From Arabidopsis thaliana (taxonomy: Eukaryota; Streptophyta; Magnoliopsida; Brassicales; Brassicaceae), in NCBI RefSeq assembly GCF_000001735.4, contig NC_003076.8, positions 15,751,835 through 15,815,834 on the forward strand: 64,000 bases of DNA. Reading direction: 5' to 3'. The notes beneath the pieces are model-generated. The model did no database searches. It had not been told where the DNA came from and saw nothing but the letters and a program-made list of their open reading frames with translations. The translations under genes were made by a program, and so were the position numbers. Shown here in pieces: positions 20,398 through 36,454 of the stretch; within the stretch, counting starts at the first letter, position 1; every line of letters starts with the position of its first letter.

Positions 20398-23095
20398 ATG
20401 GGTTGCATCAGCTCCAAGAATGTTTCATGTTTAACGGACCAGGGTGACTCACCGCTCCCTGAACCTGGCTTGCTCTCCACGAGCCAGCAACATCGAGTTC
20501 TTATTGATCATTCTTTGGAGGCAAGTCACAATAGCAAGCGTTCAAGAAAATCAAGGAGATTGGGCGGTTCTGATTTGAGGATTGGTGTGAGCCTTGGATC
20601 GTCTCATAGGAATATAGAGGCTGAGCAGGCGGCTGCTGGTTGGCCAGCTTGGCTTTGTTCTGCTGCGGCTGAGGCTGTCCATGGTTGGGTTCCTCTAAAG
20701 GCAGAGGCGTTCCAGAAGTTGGAGAAGGTAAAATATATGGTTTCTTGTCAAGGAAGTTACCCAAAAGACATGATATTTTTTGTTTTGTGTTGTGTTGATG
20801 AATTTTTTTTGGGTGTTTAGATTGGACAAGGAACATATAGTAGCGTGTTTCGAGCACGTGAAGTAGAAACGGGAAAGATGGTGGCATTGAAGAAGGTAAA
20901 GTTTGATAATCTTCAACCAGAGAGCATTAGGTTTATGGCAAGAGAGATTTTGATTTTACGGAAACTCAACCATCCAAACATCATGAAACTTGAGGGCATA
21001 GTCACGTCACGAGCATCCAGCAGCATTTACCTTGTTTTTGAGTATATGGAACATGATCTTGCCGGTTTATCCTCTAATCCCGACATCAGATTCACCGAGC
21101 CACAGGTACAAAAACTGCGAAATTCATGTCTTTTTTCTTATGACATTGGATAGAGTTTTTGAGTTTTTTTTTCTCTCTTTTAATTCTTGTCATACAAGAT
21201 AAAATGTTACATGAAGCAACTACTATGGGGACTAGAGCATTGTCATATGCGAGGAGTAATACATAGAGACATTAAGGCATCAAACATTTTGGTGAATAAC
21301 AAAGGTGTTTTAAAGCTTGGAGACTTTGGGCTAGCAAATGTGGTGACACCTTCGAATAAAAATCAATTGACGAGCCGTGTTGTGACTTTGTGGTATCGAG
21401 CTCCTGAGCTTCTAATGGGATCCACTAGTTATGGAGTATCAGTAGATTTATGGAGTGTGGGATGTGTTTTTGCTGAGATTCTCATGGGAAAACCAATCCT
21501 AAAAGGCAGAACCGAGGTAAAAACCAAATTCCATTTCCCGCTCTTTATTAACTTCAACAAATTTTATATATTGTAAATTCATATATTATACATAACATGC
21601 ATCTTGATATCATTGCTTTAAGCTTCATTTTTTTCTTTCCATTTTTGTTTTTTGGTTTTGGCAGATTGAACAATTGCATAAGATCTACAAGCTGTGTGGA
21701 TCTCCACAAGATAGCTTTTGGAAAAGAACTAAGCTTCCTCACGCAACTTCCTTCAAACCTCAACATACTTATGAAGCCACTCTTAGAGAACGATGCAAAG
21801 ATTTATCAGCAACTGGTGTTTATCTATTAGAAACTTTACTCTCAATGGAACCTGACAAGCGTGGCACTGCTTCATCAGCACTTAACTCCGAGGTGAAGCA
21901 AAAAAAAATTCAATTTCGCATTCCTCCTTTTCTTTTACATCTCAGTTTATTTTCTTTCTGATTTGTCTCAATCTGGTCTTAGTATTTCTTGACGAGGCCT
22001 TATGCATGTGATCCTTCTTCATTGCCTAAATATCCACCAAACAAAGAAATGGATGCTAAATATCGCGATGATATGCGCAGGTCAGAATTCGTCTCCTTAC
22101 CTTCTATCCACTTTGTCGTTTCAAGTTAAAAATCTCTTAATGCATATTCTTATACAGGAAAAGAGCAAACCTCAAGTTGCGAGATTCAGGAGTTGGCAGG
22201 AAACACAAAAGACCACATAGAGCAGAATATGATCCAAAGAATTACGCTAAGTTACCAATAAGAAAGGTTCCTCCTTCTCTCTCTCTATCTGAAATTCCTC
22301 TATCAGCTTTATTTCTTGTGTCTCAAGTAAGGTTTTTAACGTGCAGGACACGCTTGAGGTTAAGAACATACCAAATGAGGCATCTCGAGCCACTACAACA
22401 ACACATGGAAACTACTACAAAGTATCTGACCTCCCAATGACCACAGGACCAGCCAGCGGCTTTGCATGGGCTGTGAAAAGACGGAAAGATCCTGATAATA
22501 TCTCTACTCTTACCTACTATCAACCCAGCTCGAAGAGTCAATTGAGTGGAACAAGTGTTGCATTTGCAAAGAACACTTTTGGTTTGAACCTGAAACCAGA
22601 CAATGACTCAGTTTGGGAGGTTCAGGGAAACAACTATGATGATGTTATCGAGGAGGTTCCTAGTCATGAGAGTAAGCTTAGCCGTATTGGAGAACGACAC
22701 GGATCACTTGATGGTTCTGGTTTGGATTTCAGCCAAAGAGAGGAGGATTCTCCAAAGAAAACTTTAGTAAGTGCTCTTGTTTTTGTTTAAATCTTTGAGA
22801 CTAATACAAAAATATATTTGAAGTTAAAATGTTTGTGATTGTTTGGTGTTACAGGAGCATCTACAATTTGGAAAACAGAGCATATCAGGACCGTTGATTT
22901 TTAAATCAGGAAAGATTGACGAGATTTTGCAAAGGAATGAAAGTAATATCCGTCAAGCTGTCAGAAAATCCCATTTACAGAGGGGTAAACCGGAAATAAC
23001 CTGATAATAAACCGGAAATAGTCTGATTAGTCCTCTTCATCCACACTAAACCAGTTTTGGGTTTCTTTTGTTTTGCAGAACAAGATGACAGATAA
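20398..23095 (+). CDS. CDC2C: CDC2C, cyclin-dependent-kinase-like Ser/Thr kinase
   Basis: Nine exons: 20398-20727, 20821-21105, 21199-21516, 21665-21892, 21983-22080, 22158-22266, 22347-22766, 22855-22984 and 23079-23095. They give 644 aa. If the last intron is retained, the frame stops at 23004 with a similar length. The protein starts MGCISSKN, an N-myristoylation signal with Cys3 open to palmitoylation, so membrane attachment is expected. The kinase domain covers residues 111 to about 400: IGQGTYSSVFRA, VALKKV, HRDIKASNILV, GDFGLAN and WYRAPELLMGS. The cyclin-binding helix position reads PESIRFMAREI, not PSTAIRE, as in plant CDC2-related/CRK kinases. The long C-terminal tail is low-complexity. 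The function of this clade is poorly defined. It fits AT5G39420 (CDC2CAT). An extra in-frame ATG lies six codons upstream of the chosen start, but only MGC gives the myristoylation signal. Confidence 0.93.
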
Positions 23096-23467
23096 ACCGG
23101 AAAGGCAAACTACTAAGAAAGACAAAAAGTCCACTTTTTTCATCGTTGTTAGACAAAAGAGGAAACAAAAGAAAGAAACGTTACTTGAAAATAAGTAAAT
23201 TCCATTAATACTCAAATTGTTTGTTTCTAGTCCTCTTCGTTTTGTGATGTAATAGAGGAAAATATTGTAACAAAAAGTTTGTCATTTTTAGAGGAATCTA
23301 AAAAAAAAAATATAGAGCATGACATTTTTCCCTCGTTAAAGTTGTTTTTTTCCAAGATTATTCTCATATTTAGTAGACAGTAGAGACATCAGATTATTTA
23401 CTTATTACAACATTGGCAAACAACACACAACTCTTTAATGCAAAACAACTTCATCCAACATTGAAGA
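23096..23467. other. Convergent 3' intergenic region
   Basis: Holds the 3'UTRs of CDC2C and the EDR2-C family gene. Nothing else is seen. Confidence 0.6.
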
Positions 23468-25765
23468 TCACAAAGGGAATGATTCTCCTTCTTCAGGAAT
23501 TAAAAGTGTAGGAATTTGACCGTTGTCAACAAAGTCAATCTTGCTCAATCTTAGACAACATAGGACCTTTTCTGGTAACTCCTCTTGTTTTTGAGCCTAT
23601 TTGCAAAAAAAAACAAGTTTTTAATTCTCTACATCGTTCAACAAGAATAGTGTCGTATAAAATATGATAACAAAAACATTACTTGGATAGTTAAGCCGAG
23701 ATCAAGAGTTCCATTTTTGAGTCGATCTCTGAATGCTTCAAGCCCTTTTCTTGAAAGGTAGCTAAACCGATGCACGTCCAAATCAATCTCAAAGTAGTTA
23801 GGACCCTGGACAGAGAGAGACCGAACCGATCATATGATAATTAGGTGACCAAATGGTGTTTTGTTGGTTAGAAAGAGTATATATGGTGATTTTATAAAAA
23901 CCTTGAAGAAGTTGTGTTGAGGGCGAGAAAGCACGGGTTTTTCATTGTAAGCTTGTATAAGCTTCTTTTCAGTAGAACTCAGACTGAGTTCATCTGGGTT
24001 AACTAATCCGGCTACTATTTTAAGCCTTTCACGAAACGGAACGATGTTGTCTTTTGCAAACCCTTTAACTTTTTCCATCTCATCTTCCACTAGTTTCTGT
24101 AACAAACCATCTATAACGATCAATGCGCGCATTCACAAAAAATGGTTTAAAAAAAATGAAACGGTCTTTAGGTCTTTGATGGTTAACCTTGATGCTGTCT
24201 TGGTATTGTTGAGAGATTTCATTTTTGAAATTTTCTCGTAGTTTAAAGTAAAGTACAATGCTCATGCCTTCTCCGTTACTATCACCGAGAAACATTGCGG
24301 CTGGATAAGTTGGCAACTGCAAAAGCCAAATTCATTAGAGTCTTTACCACACATCTCTTTTGATCTAAAGAAACTTTCTTAGTGGTTTTTACCTGGATGT
24401 TGACAATTAGAAGAGCAGGGAGGTTTGCCACAGCTTTGATGTTGGGAAGCTCAATGTGTTGGGCTATATGATCAATCTTCCTTGGACACACAAACAAGTC
24501 AACACCAATTGGAGTGTATGGACATTGGTTTGGAGCCGGGTGTTTTCGTTTATCTCTACAAATTTATCATTGTATTAACAGTCTACATCCACTTAGAGCC
24601 GGTTAAATGCATACATATATGTATATATAAACATAGAAGTTAAGGAATATACTTGAAATAAGTTTCGCCACGTAACTTCAAGTTTGATGGAGGTATCTCA
24701 CACCAACTTCCTGATGATTGATGCTTCTCTTTGACATAGCACGGAATCGTGTATCCGGCTTTGGGACGGTACAACAATCTTTTCGACGACCCTTTATATA
24801 AAAACCATTTCAAAATATACATGTTAAAATTACAGGCTCACATAAGAATGCATATATACATGTTTTGATGTTGTACGGTTTAGTAAAAAATTTGACAACT
24901 TACTATGTTCGGTAACTTCTTCACCATCACATGATCTTCTCTTGAAAGAAACCTGATAAACCGCTGACTTCCGGTTTTGAGATGTGGGGGAGTTCAGAGT
25001 TTTGTCGTTGAAACTAACCGTTGGCAATGGCATCAACCGGCTCAAATTGGATTTTAATGCTTTTTCTTTAGGGTTAGGGTCTAACTCTTTCAATCCTTTA
25101 AAGCTACTATAAGTATTTAGTTTCTTCTTGTTGTTTCCAATAATACCAGACAAACCATTAGTATCTTTATATAAACCGTTGCTCATAAACTTCTCGATTT
25201 TATTACCGCCATCAATCTTCAAGTAACTCTCATGGTATTCTTCGTAATTTCCATTTCCATCAACAATGCATGAAGAAGCCTCAAACTCAACCACTTGACC
25301 ATTTGGAATTTTACCCATTACGCCACCCTCTAACCAAACATTATCAGCTGAAAAGAATCTAGACTTTATCAAATATTCAATACCACCCAAAAAAAAAAAA
25401 AGAGACAACCAAAACATTTCATATATATGTATAGATTGACATTTACCTTCATGTAGGCTAATAAAGTCGTCATCAGAGTCAGAGAAAAGACTTGAAGAAT
25501 CAAACCATGCATCGTTTTGAGAAATATCTGCAACAAAAACCGAAGATCCAACATTCACCACCTATCTTTTTTTTCTGGATAAACAAGAAATCAATATCAC
25601 AACTCTCATCCTAATGCTACATTGATACTCACCAAAAGAGGTTTGGATTCCAACATCACTTAGGCGTCTAATATCAGACACTTTAGATATGTTTTTAGAA
25701 AATCTGCGACGGCCTTTCCTTCGTGGCCTAAGTCTTCTTGAATGTGTTGACATACATGTACCCAT
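23468..25765 (-). CDS. EDR2 C-terminal-domain (DUF1336) protein
   Basis: Nine exons resolved by splice consensus: 25765-25633, 25527-25447, 25347-24904, 24791-24653, 24555-24393, 24316-24188, 24096-23902, 23805-23683 and 23596-23468. The total is 511 aa with all phases consistent. The N-terminus [11 protein letters not shown] offers Gly2 myristoylation and Cys4 acylation, followed by a basic stretch and an acidic [11 protein letters not shown]...[10 protein letters not shown] block typical of the family. Residues from about 220 form the EDR2-C domain: [46 protein letters not shown] and [23 protein letters not shown]2 itself limits salicylate-dependent defence; members lacking its START and PH domains, like this one, are uncharacterised membrane-associated proteins. 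It fits AT5G39430. Confidence 0.92.
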
Positions 25766-26845
25766 TTTTATTACAATTTTTATCTAGAACCTGCCAAAGA
25801 AAAAAGCACATATGATACGCCGATGCTTTAAATCACATCTCCAACATCCAAATGCAGTTTTTTCTCAAGAGATGTTGTTAAGATATGAGATTTGAATAAA
25901 CTTGTAATTAATAGAATCATCTCTACATACTAAGACGTGACTTTTATAGTTTAGTTTTACATTGGATCAAGTCCTTGCCTGACTTTTTCCTGAACATTTG
26001 TATATAAAGATTCATTCTAAAGCATCAAATACAAGATTCTTTCGAATACAATATATTTTTGCCGTTCACGAAATAAAATAGATAACTAGTTTACTATGAG
26101 GAAGTGGGACACCGGACACAAGAAGATTTAGCAACAAATCTTACATGAATGAGACATGTTAGAGTTTGACCAAGTCAAAACCTACAAGTTGAAGTATATT
26201 AAACATAACAAAAAAAAATGAGAACGATTCCATTAAACTGTTTGTTCAATAGGACCAAATTAATATCTTTAAGCGAACATATATACTAAACGTCATTAAG
26301 AAAAATTAAACATGATTTAACGTAAATTAGAATTTACATTGATAGAGACGTTATCACGTTACAATCAGATTCAGGAATAACAAAGGGGGTTGTATTAAAA
26401 CAATGATTTTAGATGTAGGATAGATGAGTTGTGTCTTTAGAGATCTTAGGAGTTAGGATAGTTTAGTTGTGAATTCTTAGCTACACATACATACATATTT
26501 AGGGTTACATATTGAGTTGAGATTTTTCCAAAGTAGTGGGGTTGTCTTTTCGTCTTGCCGCCGTGACCGAAGAAGCAGACGACGTCAAGTTTCATTGAGG
26601 ATTATTCAATAATCTTAATCGACTTTTCATCTTGTTAATTGGGAACTTTGTCGTTTCTTTTCTTATGGGACATAATGAGATTACATTGGTGCAGCAATAG
26701 AAGGCTTTCTTTGTTCATCGTTTCGCTGTTCTTCTTTTCTTGAGTTCATTTTTTATTCTAAAATCTTTTTATATCATCCGAAGTTCTTCCTTCAAATCTC
26801 ATTAAATCACAAACAATTTTCACAACAAAAGGTAAAAAAAATATT
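25766..26845. other. Upstream region and intergenic DNA
   Basis: Promoter and leader of the EDR2-C gene near 25770-25900, then AT-rich DNA up to the solo LTR. No gene is seen. Confidence 0.5.
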
Positions 26846-26850
26846 ACAAC

Positions 26851-27198
26851 TGATGCAGCGCATCTTCTATCTTTCTCATTATCTGTTTTTATTCAAGCTT
26901 TCATACTCTGTTTTTATGGGCTTTCTTTATTTTCTCGGTTTAGTTATTACGTGGGCTTTAGGTTTTTGATTTTCTTTTCCATTATGCTTTAGGGTTTGAT
27001 CTTTTGTAATCAACTATTTAAACCTCTCTCCTACGTGAATAGACGGCAGCTTTTTTATTGAATTATTCAGAGCTTTTAAAGCATCTATCTCTTTTGTTTC
27101 TCAGCTATTCTGTAAATCAACGAGCTACAAATTTTGTTCTTTGTTCGGTCACTATGTGAATCAACGAACTTAGGACTTGTTACGGTTAGGCTGCGCCA
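26851..27198 (+). mobile_element. Solo LTR with 5-bp target duplication
   Basis: A 348-bp unit starts TGATGCAGCGCATC and ends GGCTGCGCCA (TG...CA with short inverted ends). It is flanked by the perfect repeat ACAAC at 26846-26850 and 27199-27203. It shares its ends and several internal blocks (TTATTGAATTATTCAG, AATCAACGA) with the LTR at 47137-47506. There is no internal domain or second LTR nearby, so it arose by LTR-LTR recombination. The family name is not known to me; a Copia or Gypsy origin cannot be decided from the LTR alone. Confidence 0.88.
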
Positions 27199-27389
27199 AC
27201 AACTCCACCATCTACATATACATTTTTGCAGCCATTTTGTTAAATGAATTCTGGAGTTGGAACTTATTTACAATGGCTGTCACTAGCTTATTCAATGCAA
27301 AAAGTTAACTACCAAATCAAAGCAAATCTTATTCAAAGGAATATGCTTTTATTCCACGGCCTAATTATTTTTGCCAAAATGGTTAAAAT

Positions 27390-27987
27390 ATTTAAAAATT
27401 AAATAATCATTTGAAAGAAAACTTTAAATTGATTTAAATTATAAATCTTTTAATAAAAATATTATTAAAAAAAATAAAAAAATAAAAAAATAATTTCACC
27501 GAACATGATTAGATAGTAGGACTAGATGGTAGGACATGTTTATAATATTATAATATATAAACTTTACAACAATTAAATAACCATTTGAAAGAAAACTTTT
27601 AAATTGATTTGAATTAAATATTTTTTAAATTAAAGTATTATTAAAACAAAAATAACAAAATAATGTCTAGTTTTACTGAACAAGGTTAGTGGTAGGACGG
27701 GTTTGGTCGATGGTATTACGAGACGGTATATCACAAGTGAAATCCATTAGATATGTTTAATTTCACTGTGCATGATTAAATGGTATGACAGGTTTGGATC
27801 GATAGTAATACGAAACGATATACTACGGGTGAAATCGTAGATATAAACAATTAAATTTTATATATACATTATCTTAAACACTAAACAAAGTAAACAATAT
27901 TAATAAAACAAATATCTACATATACATTCTATATAACATATTTTATTAAAAACCTAGCCCCGCGGTATACCGCGGGTCAAAATCTAG
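27390..27987 (+). mobile_element. Non-autonomous Helitron (3' end certain, 5' end unclear)
   Basis: An 18-nt perfect palindrome, CCCGCGGTATACCGCGGG (27959-27976), lies 7 bases before CTAG at 27984-27987, followed by T. This is the classic Helitron terminus inserted into an A/T site. Internal direct repeats (27400 and 27577; 27691 and 27781) are typical of the ATREP-type elements. The left boundary is a guess. Confidence 0.75.
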
Positions 27988-30072
27988 TATATCCTAAAAA
28001 TTCACCGAAATCTCTCCAAATCAATTGTTTTTCTAAATTCCACCAAACCCTCCTAAATCTTTAATTGAATACATATATCTCTTTGTGTGTGTAAATTTAT
28101 ATGTATATACATAGAATGTTTGGTTTTGTTTAGACTTTAATTGATAAGTGTTAGTTGAGAACCTGATTGTTGATAACTGCAACACATTATTCAGGTCTCT
28201 TCTGTTGAAAATTTTATGGCAATAATCCTTTTCTTGTGGCAATAATCCTTTTCTTAGCGATTCAGGAGGACACGAGGCACACTGATATTTTTTTTGATTA
28301 CATATACAGATTTGTTCAAATTTAATGTATTGTTTTAGTCTTTTTCTGTTGTCCATTTATTTTCTAGCATACACCTCCACTTTGAAGTTATATTTGTCTT
28401 TTTTTGGTAAAAAAAACTAATTTAGTTTAAAAGAAAAAAAAACAGACTTAATAAATAATCCAAATAAATTGTTTCAATCATATACCAAATAAAGTAATGT
28501 TTATTTGTTTACTTGTTTACCATCTCCATGGTGTTGTCTATTTCCTAACGATTATCATTGATTTTTTATCTTTTACTTTAAAAATAAAAAGTTAGACAAA
28601 TCTTGACGAATTTTTTACATACATGAATTTTTTTTGGCAAACCCGATAAAATGGTTCATAGTGATAATAGAACTGAACTGAACATAAATTGAAAAAAAAA
28701 AAATCAGCTAATCTATGGGTCTGTGGCAGTTCTAATGACTCTTTCAACAAGATCTAGCCATATTTTAGTGTATGTGAAAGGGCATGCAAAGAAGATATAG
28801 TCTTAGGCTTTTCTCGTTTCCCACAAAAATACACTATTTTGAACATTTCATCGCGGTTTTGAATAGTAATTTTAGTTTTAGTTATATAATAACTTATAAA
28901 AAAATATTTATAATACAAAAAAATCTTTTTAAATGTATAATCTAATTTTTATGGAAATGTAAAAAGGGTGTTACACTTTTTTCAGTACGTATTAAAAATT
29001 TATCTCTCATCACAAAAATCTAAATCACAATATTTAAAAGTATTAACTAGTAAATCTACTTCAAATTAAAGATTATTATTACTATTTAAATATCTCACCA
29101 ATAAAAACTCATTGATTTTTTCTAATTTCTTACAAAACATTCTCCGTTGGAAATTTTCTTTATATATGTATATTCTAAATTAAAATAAGAAAGAAATATT
29201 CATTGTATGGTTAGTCAAAGTACCCACTCACATTAATGGCAACTTGTATATCAGGAAAGATATTTCTGTCTTCAAAATGTTGAATAATTAGATTCTAAAA
29301 ACTGTATAAAATATTAAAATCTAACCATTTTACTAATATATTTTATATTTTTGTCATAATTAGGTAATTACTATTAAGTTAAAACAGAAACTGATCTACT
29401 TCTTAACATGGTTGTGTGTAAATTAATTTATTGTTTAATATGATTCATGAAAAAAGTGTGATACCATTAGTCAACAGTGTGACTCAGATTTACCTCAGCA
29501 AAGGAGAGTAAAAACAAAGGAAAGATGATAATATATGTGCCCATAGACTCTTTTCTTGTACTTTTCCTCAATTTTCTAGTGGTGCAATTTTTCGTGTGCA
29601 TGCTCATATAATTTGTATCATGGGTTCCATTTTTTTCTTGCATCAACCATACTCTATAAGATTATGTTAAGAGTCTTCTACGTCTAAATCATTTTTCCAA
29701 AAAAAATTCTGTTCAATTTGAAGGTTTTTGTTAGAAACAAAATCTATGAATTTTATGAAAATTTACTGATTTTTATCGGTTTAGACAATCAGTCAAACCA
29801 CAAATTTCTTCCTTCAACTAGGGGACCTATTCATATAGTGAACGAAATGAATTTTGCTAAAATATGATTTTGATTTGGGGCGTATCACCTTTTGGTGGAT
29901 TTTCTAGTTAGATTCACCATCAATTATTTTTTATTGTTCATTTTATAGGTAGTTTTTTTCTCATAATCCGTCCATTTTATTGATATTTTACCTTGATATA
30001 TATTTTTGTTATAGAGGTTTAATTATATATTTCTTTTTTATATTTCAGGTTTTATTATCTATAGTAATTAAA
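27988..30072. other. AT-rich intergenic DNA and SnRK1.3 leader
   Basis: No gene recognised. A 20-bp unit (GGCAATAATCCTTTTCTT) is repeated in tandem at about 28217-28256. A possible 5'UTR intron ends TTTCAG just before 30049. Confidence 0.5.
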
Positions 30073-32865
<2,793 letters not shown>

Positions 32866-34312
32866 AGCTCAACCATCACTGGTGTTTTAGATGATTATTG
32901 CGGTTAGCTAGGTCCTCTAAAGCTCATTTCATCAATGTTTTTTCGATGATTATTGCTTCAATGTTTTAAATTCAATTATGTTTTCTATGTTTCTGTATTT
33001 ATGGATTAAGTAATCCTTGACAATAAACAAAAAAAAAAAGAAGATAGATTGTATTTTTTTTTGCATTAAGTTTTGGAAAATGCATGTACTTTTTACACTT
33101 TCTCGATTTATGATGCCAATTTTGTTTGAAAAACACACAGTACATGCATTTTCATAGATTTTTTTATATTTCTAAAATATAATTTAATGAAACCACATTT
33201 GATCAATTAACTCTGTTTAGCAAAGTGATTGATCACAGATCAAGTTGAATATATATTTACCTTCTAAGAGATTACAAATCGGTGATTGATCAAACTAAAG
33301 ACCAAAGATACACAACCAACTCTCATGGAGCTTCACGAGAAACTCCTCAGTCAGACACACAATTTATTTCTCCTCATCTCTTAGAATTCTCATATTGTCT
33401 ATCCAATTTCGTTTAGTGTGTCTGACTCAAAAACACTCGAGTATCGTCAAAAGTAACGTCAGCAGTATTATATTGTAGCGTACGTTATTCTTCTAGTATT
33501 TTTTATTACAAAGAAAACTAAACTGTAACATTAGATTTTTGTCATTGAAACCCATCTATATAAACCAATCAGCATCACTTTGAAAACCATCGTAATAACG
33601 TGTTTAACAAAATACCTTTATTTCTACGTCTAATATTTGACTTGGTTTAAGTAGTTTAGAGACTGTTTTTACGAGACACAAAAATCAAAAAACTCTTGTT
33701 CTACACAACCGATATAAACCGATGTCAATTCTTTGCTTTCAAAATTAATGAACTTTTGAAGGAATCAAAACCATTTCTTATGGGCTAATATTTTTCTTAA
33801 ATGGGCCAATATGTATCCATTTAAAGGCCCAAATATTTCAGAACCATCCTACAAATCTCCAGCCTCGTTGTGGTGTGGTGTAGTGTGTTTTGGAGAAAAG
33901 GACATTTGCAAATTATTCTATTATTTCAAACTAGTCCCTAAAGTTCTTACTAATAGTGAAAAGAAGCACTAGGAAGACTTCAACAGTGTAGTCAACTTTA
34001 AACTTGCAACGAAAGACCAATGTCTCTCTCTCGCATCGTCTTCTTAGTTAGCGATTTCCTCATTTTTCTTATACAATCTGATTCGGATCGAGTTCTTCTT
34101 TGATGGGTAATTGAAAAGTTTGAATCTTGTTTACGTAAAAAGCGATCTGATTCAAACCAAAACTGATATTTTTGACGAATCCCAAAGCTGCGTTTTTTGA
34201 TCTTCAAAGTATGAATCAGGTAAAACTTTGTAAAGCCAAGTTTGATTTCTGAGTATCATCAAATTTATGTGTTTATCTTTAGTGATTTTGTTACCGATTT
34301 GATTTGTGTTAG
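32866..34312. other. Intergenic region and F-box gene leader
   Basis: SnRK1.3 3'UTR, then the promoter and leader of the next F-box gene. A 5'UTR intron 34220-34312 (ATCAG|GTAAAA...GTGTTAG|ATG) abuts the start codon. No other gene is seen. Confidence 0.5.
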
Positions 34313-36043
34313 ATGAGGAACGGCGATTTAGGGTCAGAATCATTTGGTACTTGCTTGCTTCTGTCTCTTCCAGAAGATGTTATTGCTGTTATAGCACGTT
34401 TTGTATCTCCAAGAGACATTTGCAATCTGAGCTTATGCTGCAAAAGTCTATGTGACGTTGTGGATTCAGAAAGGATCTGGCTTGTGCAGTGTGAAGTAGT
34501 AAAGGTTCTTCCTTTATCTGAAATAATCCAATGGCGAATTGGGATTTCTTCTTATAAGGCGCTTTGTTGGTTTCTTGGAGAGGTAATGAAGCCTCTTGTT
34601 GGTGTTTGGGTTCATCAAAACCCTGAACTTGGGAATGTTGTTTATGTCATGCCTGGTTTCTTGTCTGTTGTTGGGTGTCGGATAATTCCACAAGAGGTTG
34701 GTCCTTTGGGGATTGAGGAGGCTCGAGTTATGTGGTCACCTGTGTTTGAGATTATCTGTGGTTTTGATGGCTCCGCCAAGTTTTTCCTCCATGGGAGAGA
34801 TGGAAAAGTGCAATGCTGTCTGCACCCTGGTTTCGTTAGGGGCATTGAGAAGAGTTGTAATGTGCTTCTACTTGAGGTTGAGACGAGGCGAGAGAAGAAG
34901 TTGTGCAATGAGATTGATGAGACTGTGTTGTTGGTAGAGACGGGGGTTCAGTTACCATTTCGCAAACTACCATTTAGTTATAGAAGGAATTTACTTCACA
35001 TAGTGACAAGCACTGTTGGTATACCTGTACCTGATCTATCAAGTGAAAAGTTATTTCCTACGTCAAAAGATGATGAAGCGGTGTTGTTGGAACGCAGAAC
35101 CATGCTTCTTAAAATGCACAAGTTTGGTGGTGATTGGAATCACATGAACCTGGAGGATGAGTGCACAAATATTCCAAATCAGGTAGACATAAACAAATCG
35201 TGGAAGCATCTAGGTTTTGAAGGCGATATTCGCAACATGGACGCTGAGAATCAGACACAAAGGAAGAGCTTTAGTAGGTATTTCAGAAGTGGCATAAAGC
35301 ATATTCTCGGGAGGTCTAGTTCTTCAAAGAACATGTCTTCTTCAAGAAGTGAGACTAGACCTTTGAATCTCCAAAAGTTTCTTAATTTTGGTGATTCAAT
35401 AGGTCTTAGTCTCAAAGCTTCCAATATTAAGTTGTCTTCTTACCAAGGTTGGCCAAACATGGACGAAACCCGTTATGCCCTTTATAAGCTACCGATTAAG
35501 GATCCCATCGCTAACGATGAGTATGCCGGGTTATGGGGAGGAACTTTTGGCTGGCCACCAGGAAAATGTACAGAAGATAAACCAGGGAAGGCTTTTTTTC
35601 TACTGATGCTCTCTTATGAAGAATCTCAAGATGGTACTGAGAGACTTCTTATAGGGACAAAAATACTCGAAGGAACTCACTACGGGATGCATCCTAATGG
35701 ATCTGCAATGTTTGTTATAAAAATTGATTCGCCATCCTTTGAGGGTTTTCCTTTCGACACAAATGGAGAAGATTTTGAGCATTCTTACGCAGGAGAAGGT
35801 ACTGCAAAGGGTTATGGTTTCCGGTATCCTGGTTACAAACCTGGTACACTTTTCGTGACATCTAAAGGTCTTCTCATGTTCATTTGGAAAGCAACTAAAG
35901 CTGTGTTGACATTGCAAAGACTTAACCTTGGAGAGCTCTTAAGGAAAGGTGTATGTGTATCGCCTTTACCTCCATGTTTGAATTTTGCTTATTTGATAAA
36001 ATGTCACACCAATGTGTTTGCCCCTGAACGAAGAAGATCATAG
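34313..36043 (+). CDS. F-box protein with FBXO31-like C-terminal domain, copy 1
   Basis: Intact 576-aa frame whose coding part has no introns. The F-box is at residues 17-62 ([43 protein letters not shown]). A well conserved middle region ([16 protein letters not shown]-type [24 protein letters not shown]) follows. The C-terminal third has [14 protein letters not shown] at about residue 404, [17 protein letters not shown] and [20 protein letters not shown]...PGTLFV...FIWKA. The order GLW-x-GT-x-G, then GTK-I, then YxGEGxAxGYGF...PGxLFV matches, by my recollection, the FBXO31 cyclin-D1/degron-binding domain. It would be the substrate adaptor of an SCF ligase. It fits AT5G39450. It is the most divergent of the set and faces the others tail-to-tail. 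Confidence 0.9.
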   Translation: MRNGDLGSESFGTCLLLSLPEDVIAVIARFVSPRDICNLSLCCKSLCDVVDSERIWLVQCEVVKVLPLSEIIQWRIGISSYKALCWFLGEVMKPLVGVWVHQNPELGNVVYVMPGFLSVVGCRIIPQEVGPLGIEEARVMWSPVFEIICGFDGSAKFFLHGRDGKVQCCLHPGFVRGIEKSCNVLLLEVETRREKKLCNEIDETVLLVETGVQLPFRKLPFSYRRNLLHIVTSTVGIPVPDLSSEKLFPTSKDDEAVLLERRTMLLKMHKFGGDWNHMNLEDECTNIPNQVDINKSWKHLGFEGDIRNMDAENQTQRKSFSRYFRSGIKHILGRSSSSKNMSSSRSETRPLNLQKFLNFGDSIGLSLKASNIKLSSYQGWPNMDETRYALYKLPIKDPIANDEYAGLWGGTFGWPPGKCTEDKPGKAFFLLMLSYEESQDGTERLLIGTKILEGTHYGMHPNGSAMFVIKIDSPSFEGFPFDTNGEDFEHSYAGEGTAKGYGFRYPGYKPGTLFVTSKGLLMFIWKATKAVLTLQRLNLGELLRKGVCVSPLPPCLNFAYLIKCHTNVFAPERRRS

Positions 36044-36454
36044 GAGATTGCTGCAACAAATTTGAAACTCACAAGTCTTCTCTATTTCCAATATAATAGG
36101 CTCATTATCATCATTGATATTTAGTTATTTACACATGTAGTAAATATAAAACATGCTGCTAAAGGATACACTTGTGGACTTGCTACTGTTTGGATTTAGT
36201 ATCAAACCTATTACTCAAACTACATAGATGTGTTGGACTATTCACAAGCTCAATGTTAATCAAGTGTAAATGTGTTGCAAAGTAAAATAAACCATACAAG
36301 GAAAAAAGAATTCCACAAATTTAGTTTTTTTTTTTTGTTGCAATACATTGTTTGGTATATACACACATTAAAAGCATAGTAAAAATTATTATCTCAAGAT
36401 CTGTTGCAAAGTGTTCCATTTCCAACATTGATGTGTTTCTTCATACAATATTTT
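36044..36454. other. Convergent spacer between F-box copies 1 and 2
   Basis: Holds two 3'UTRs from related genes on opposite strands. AT-rich; no other feature. Confidence 0.55.

Noticed and set aside
28033-28356. 107-codon minus-strand frame
   Set aside because: AT-rich intergenic DNA with a short tandem repeat; amino-acid make-up looks random.
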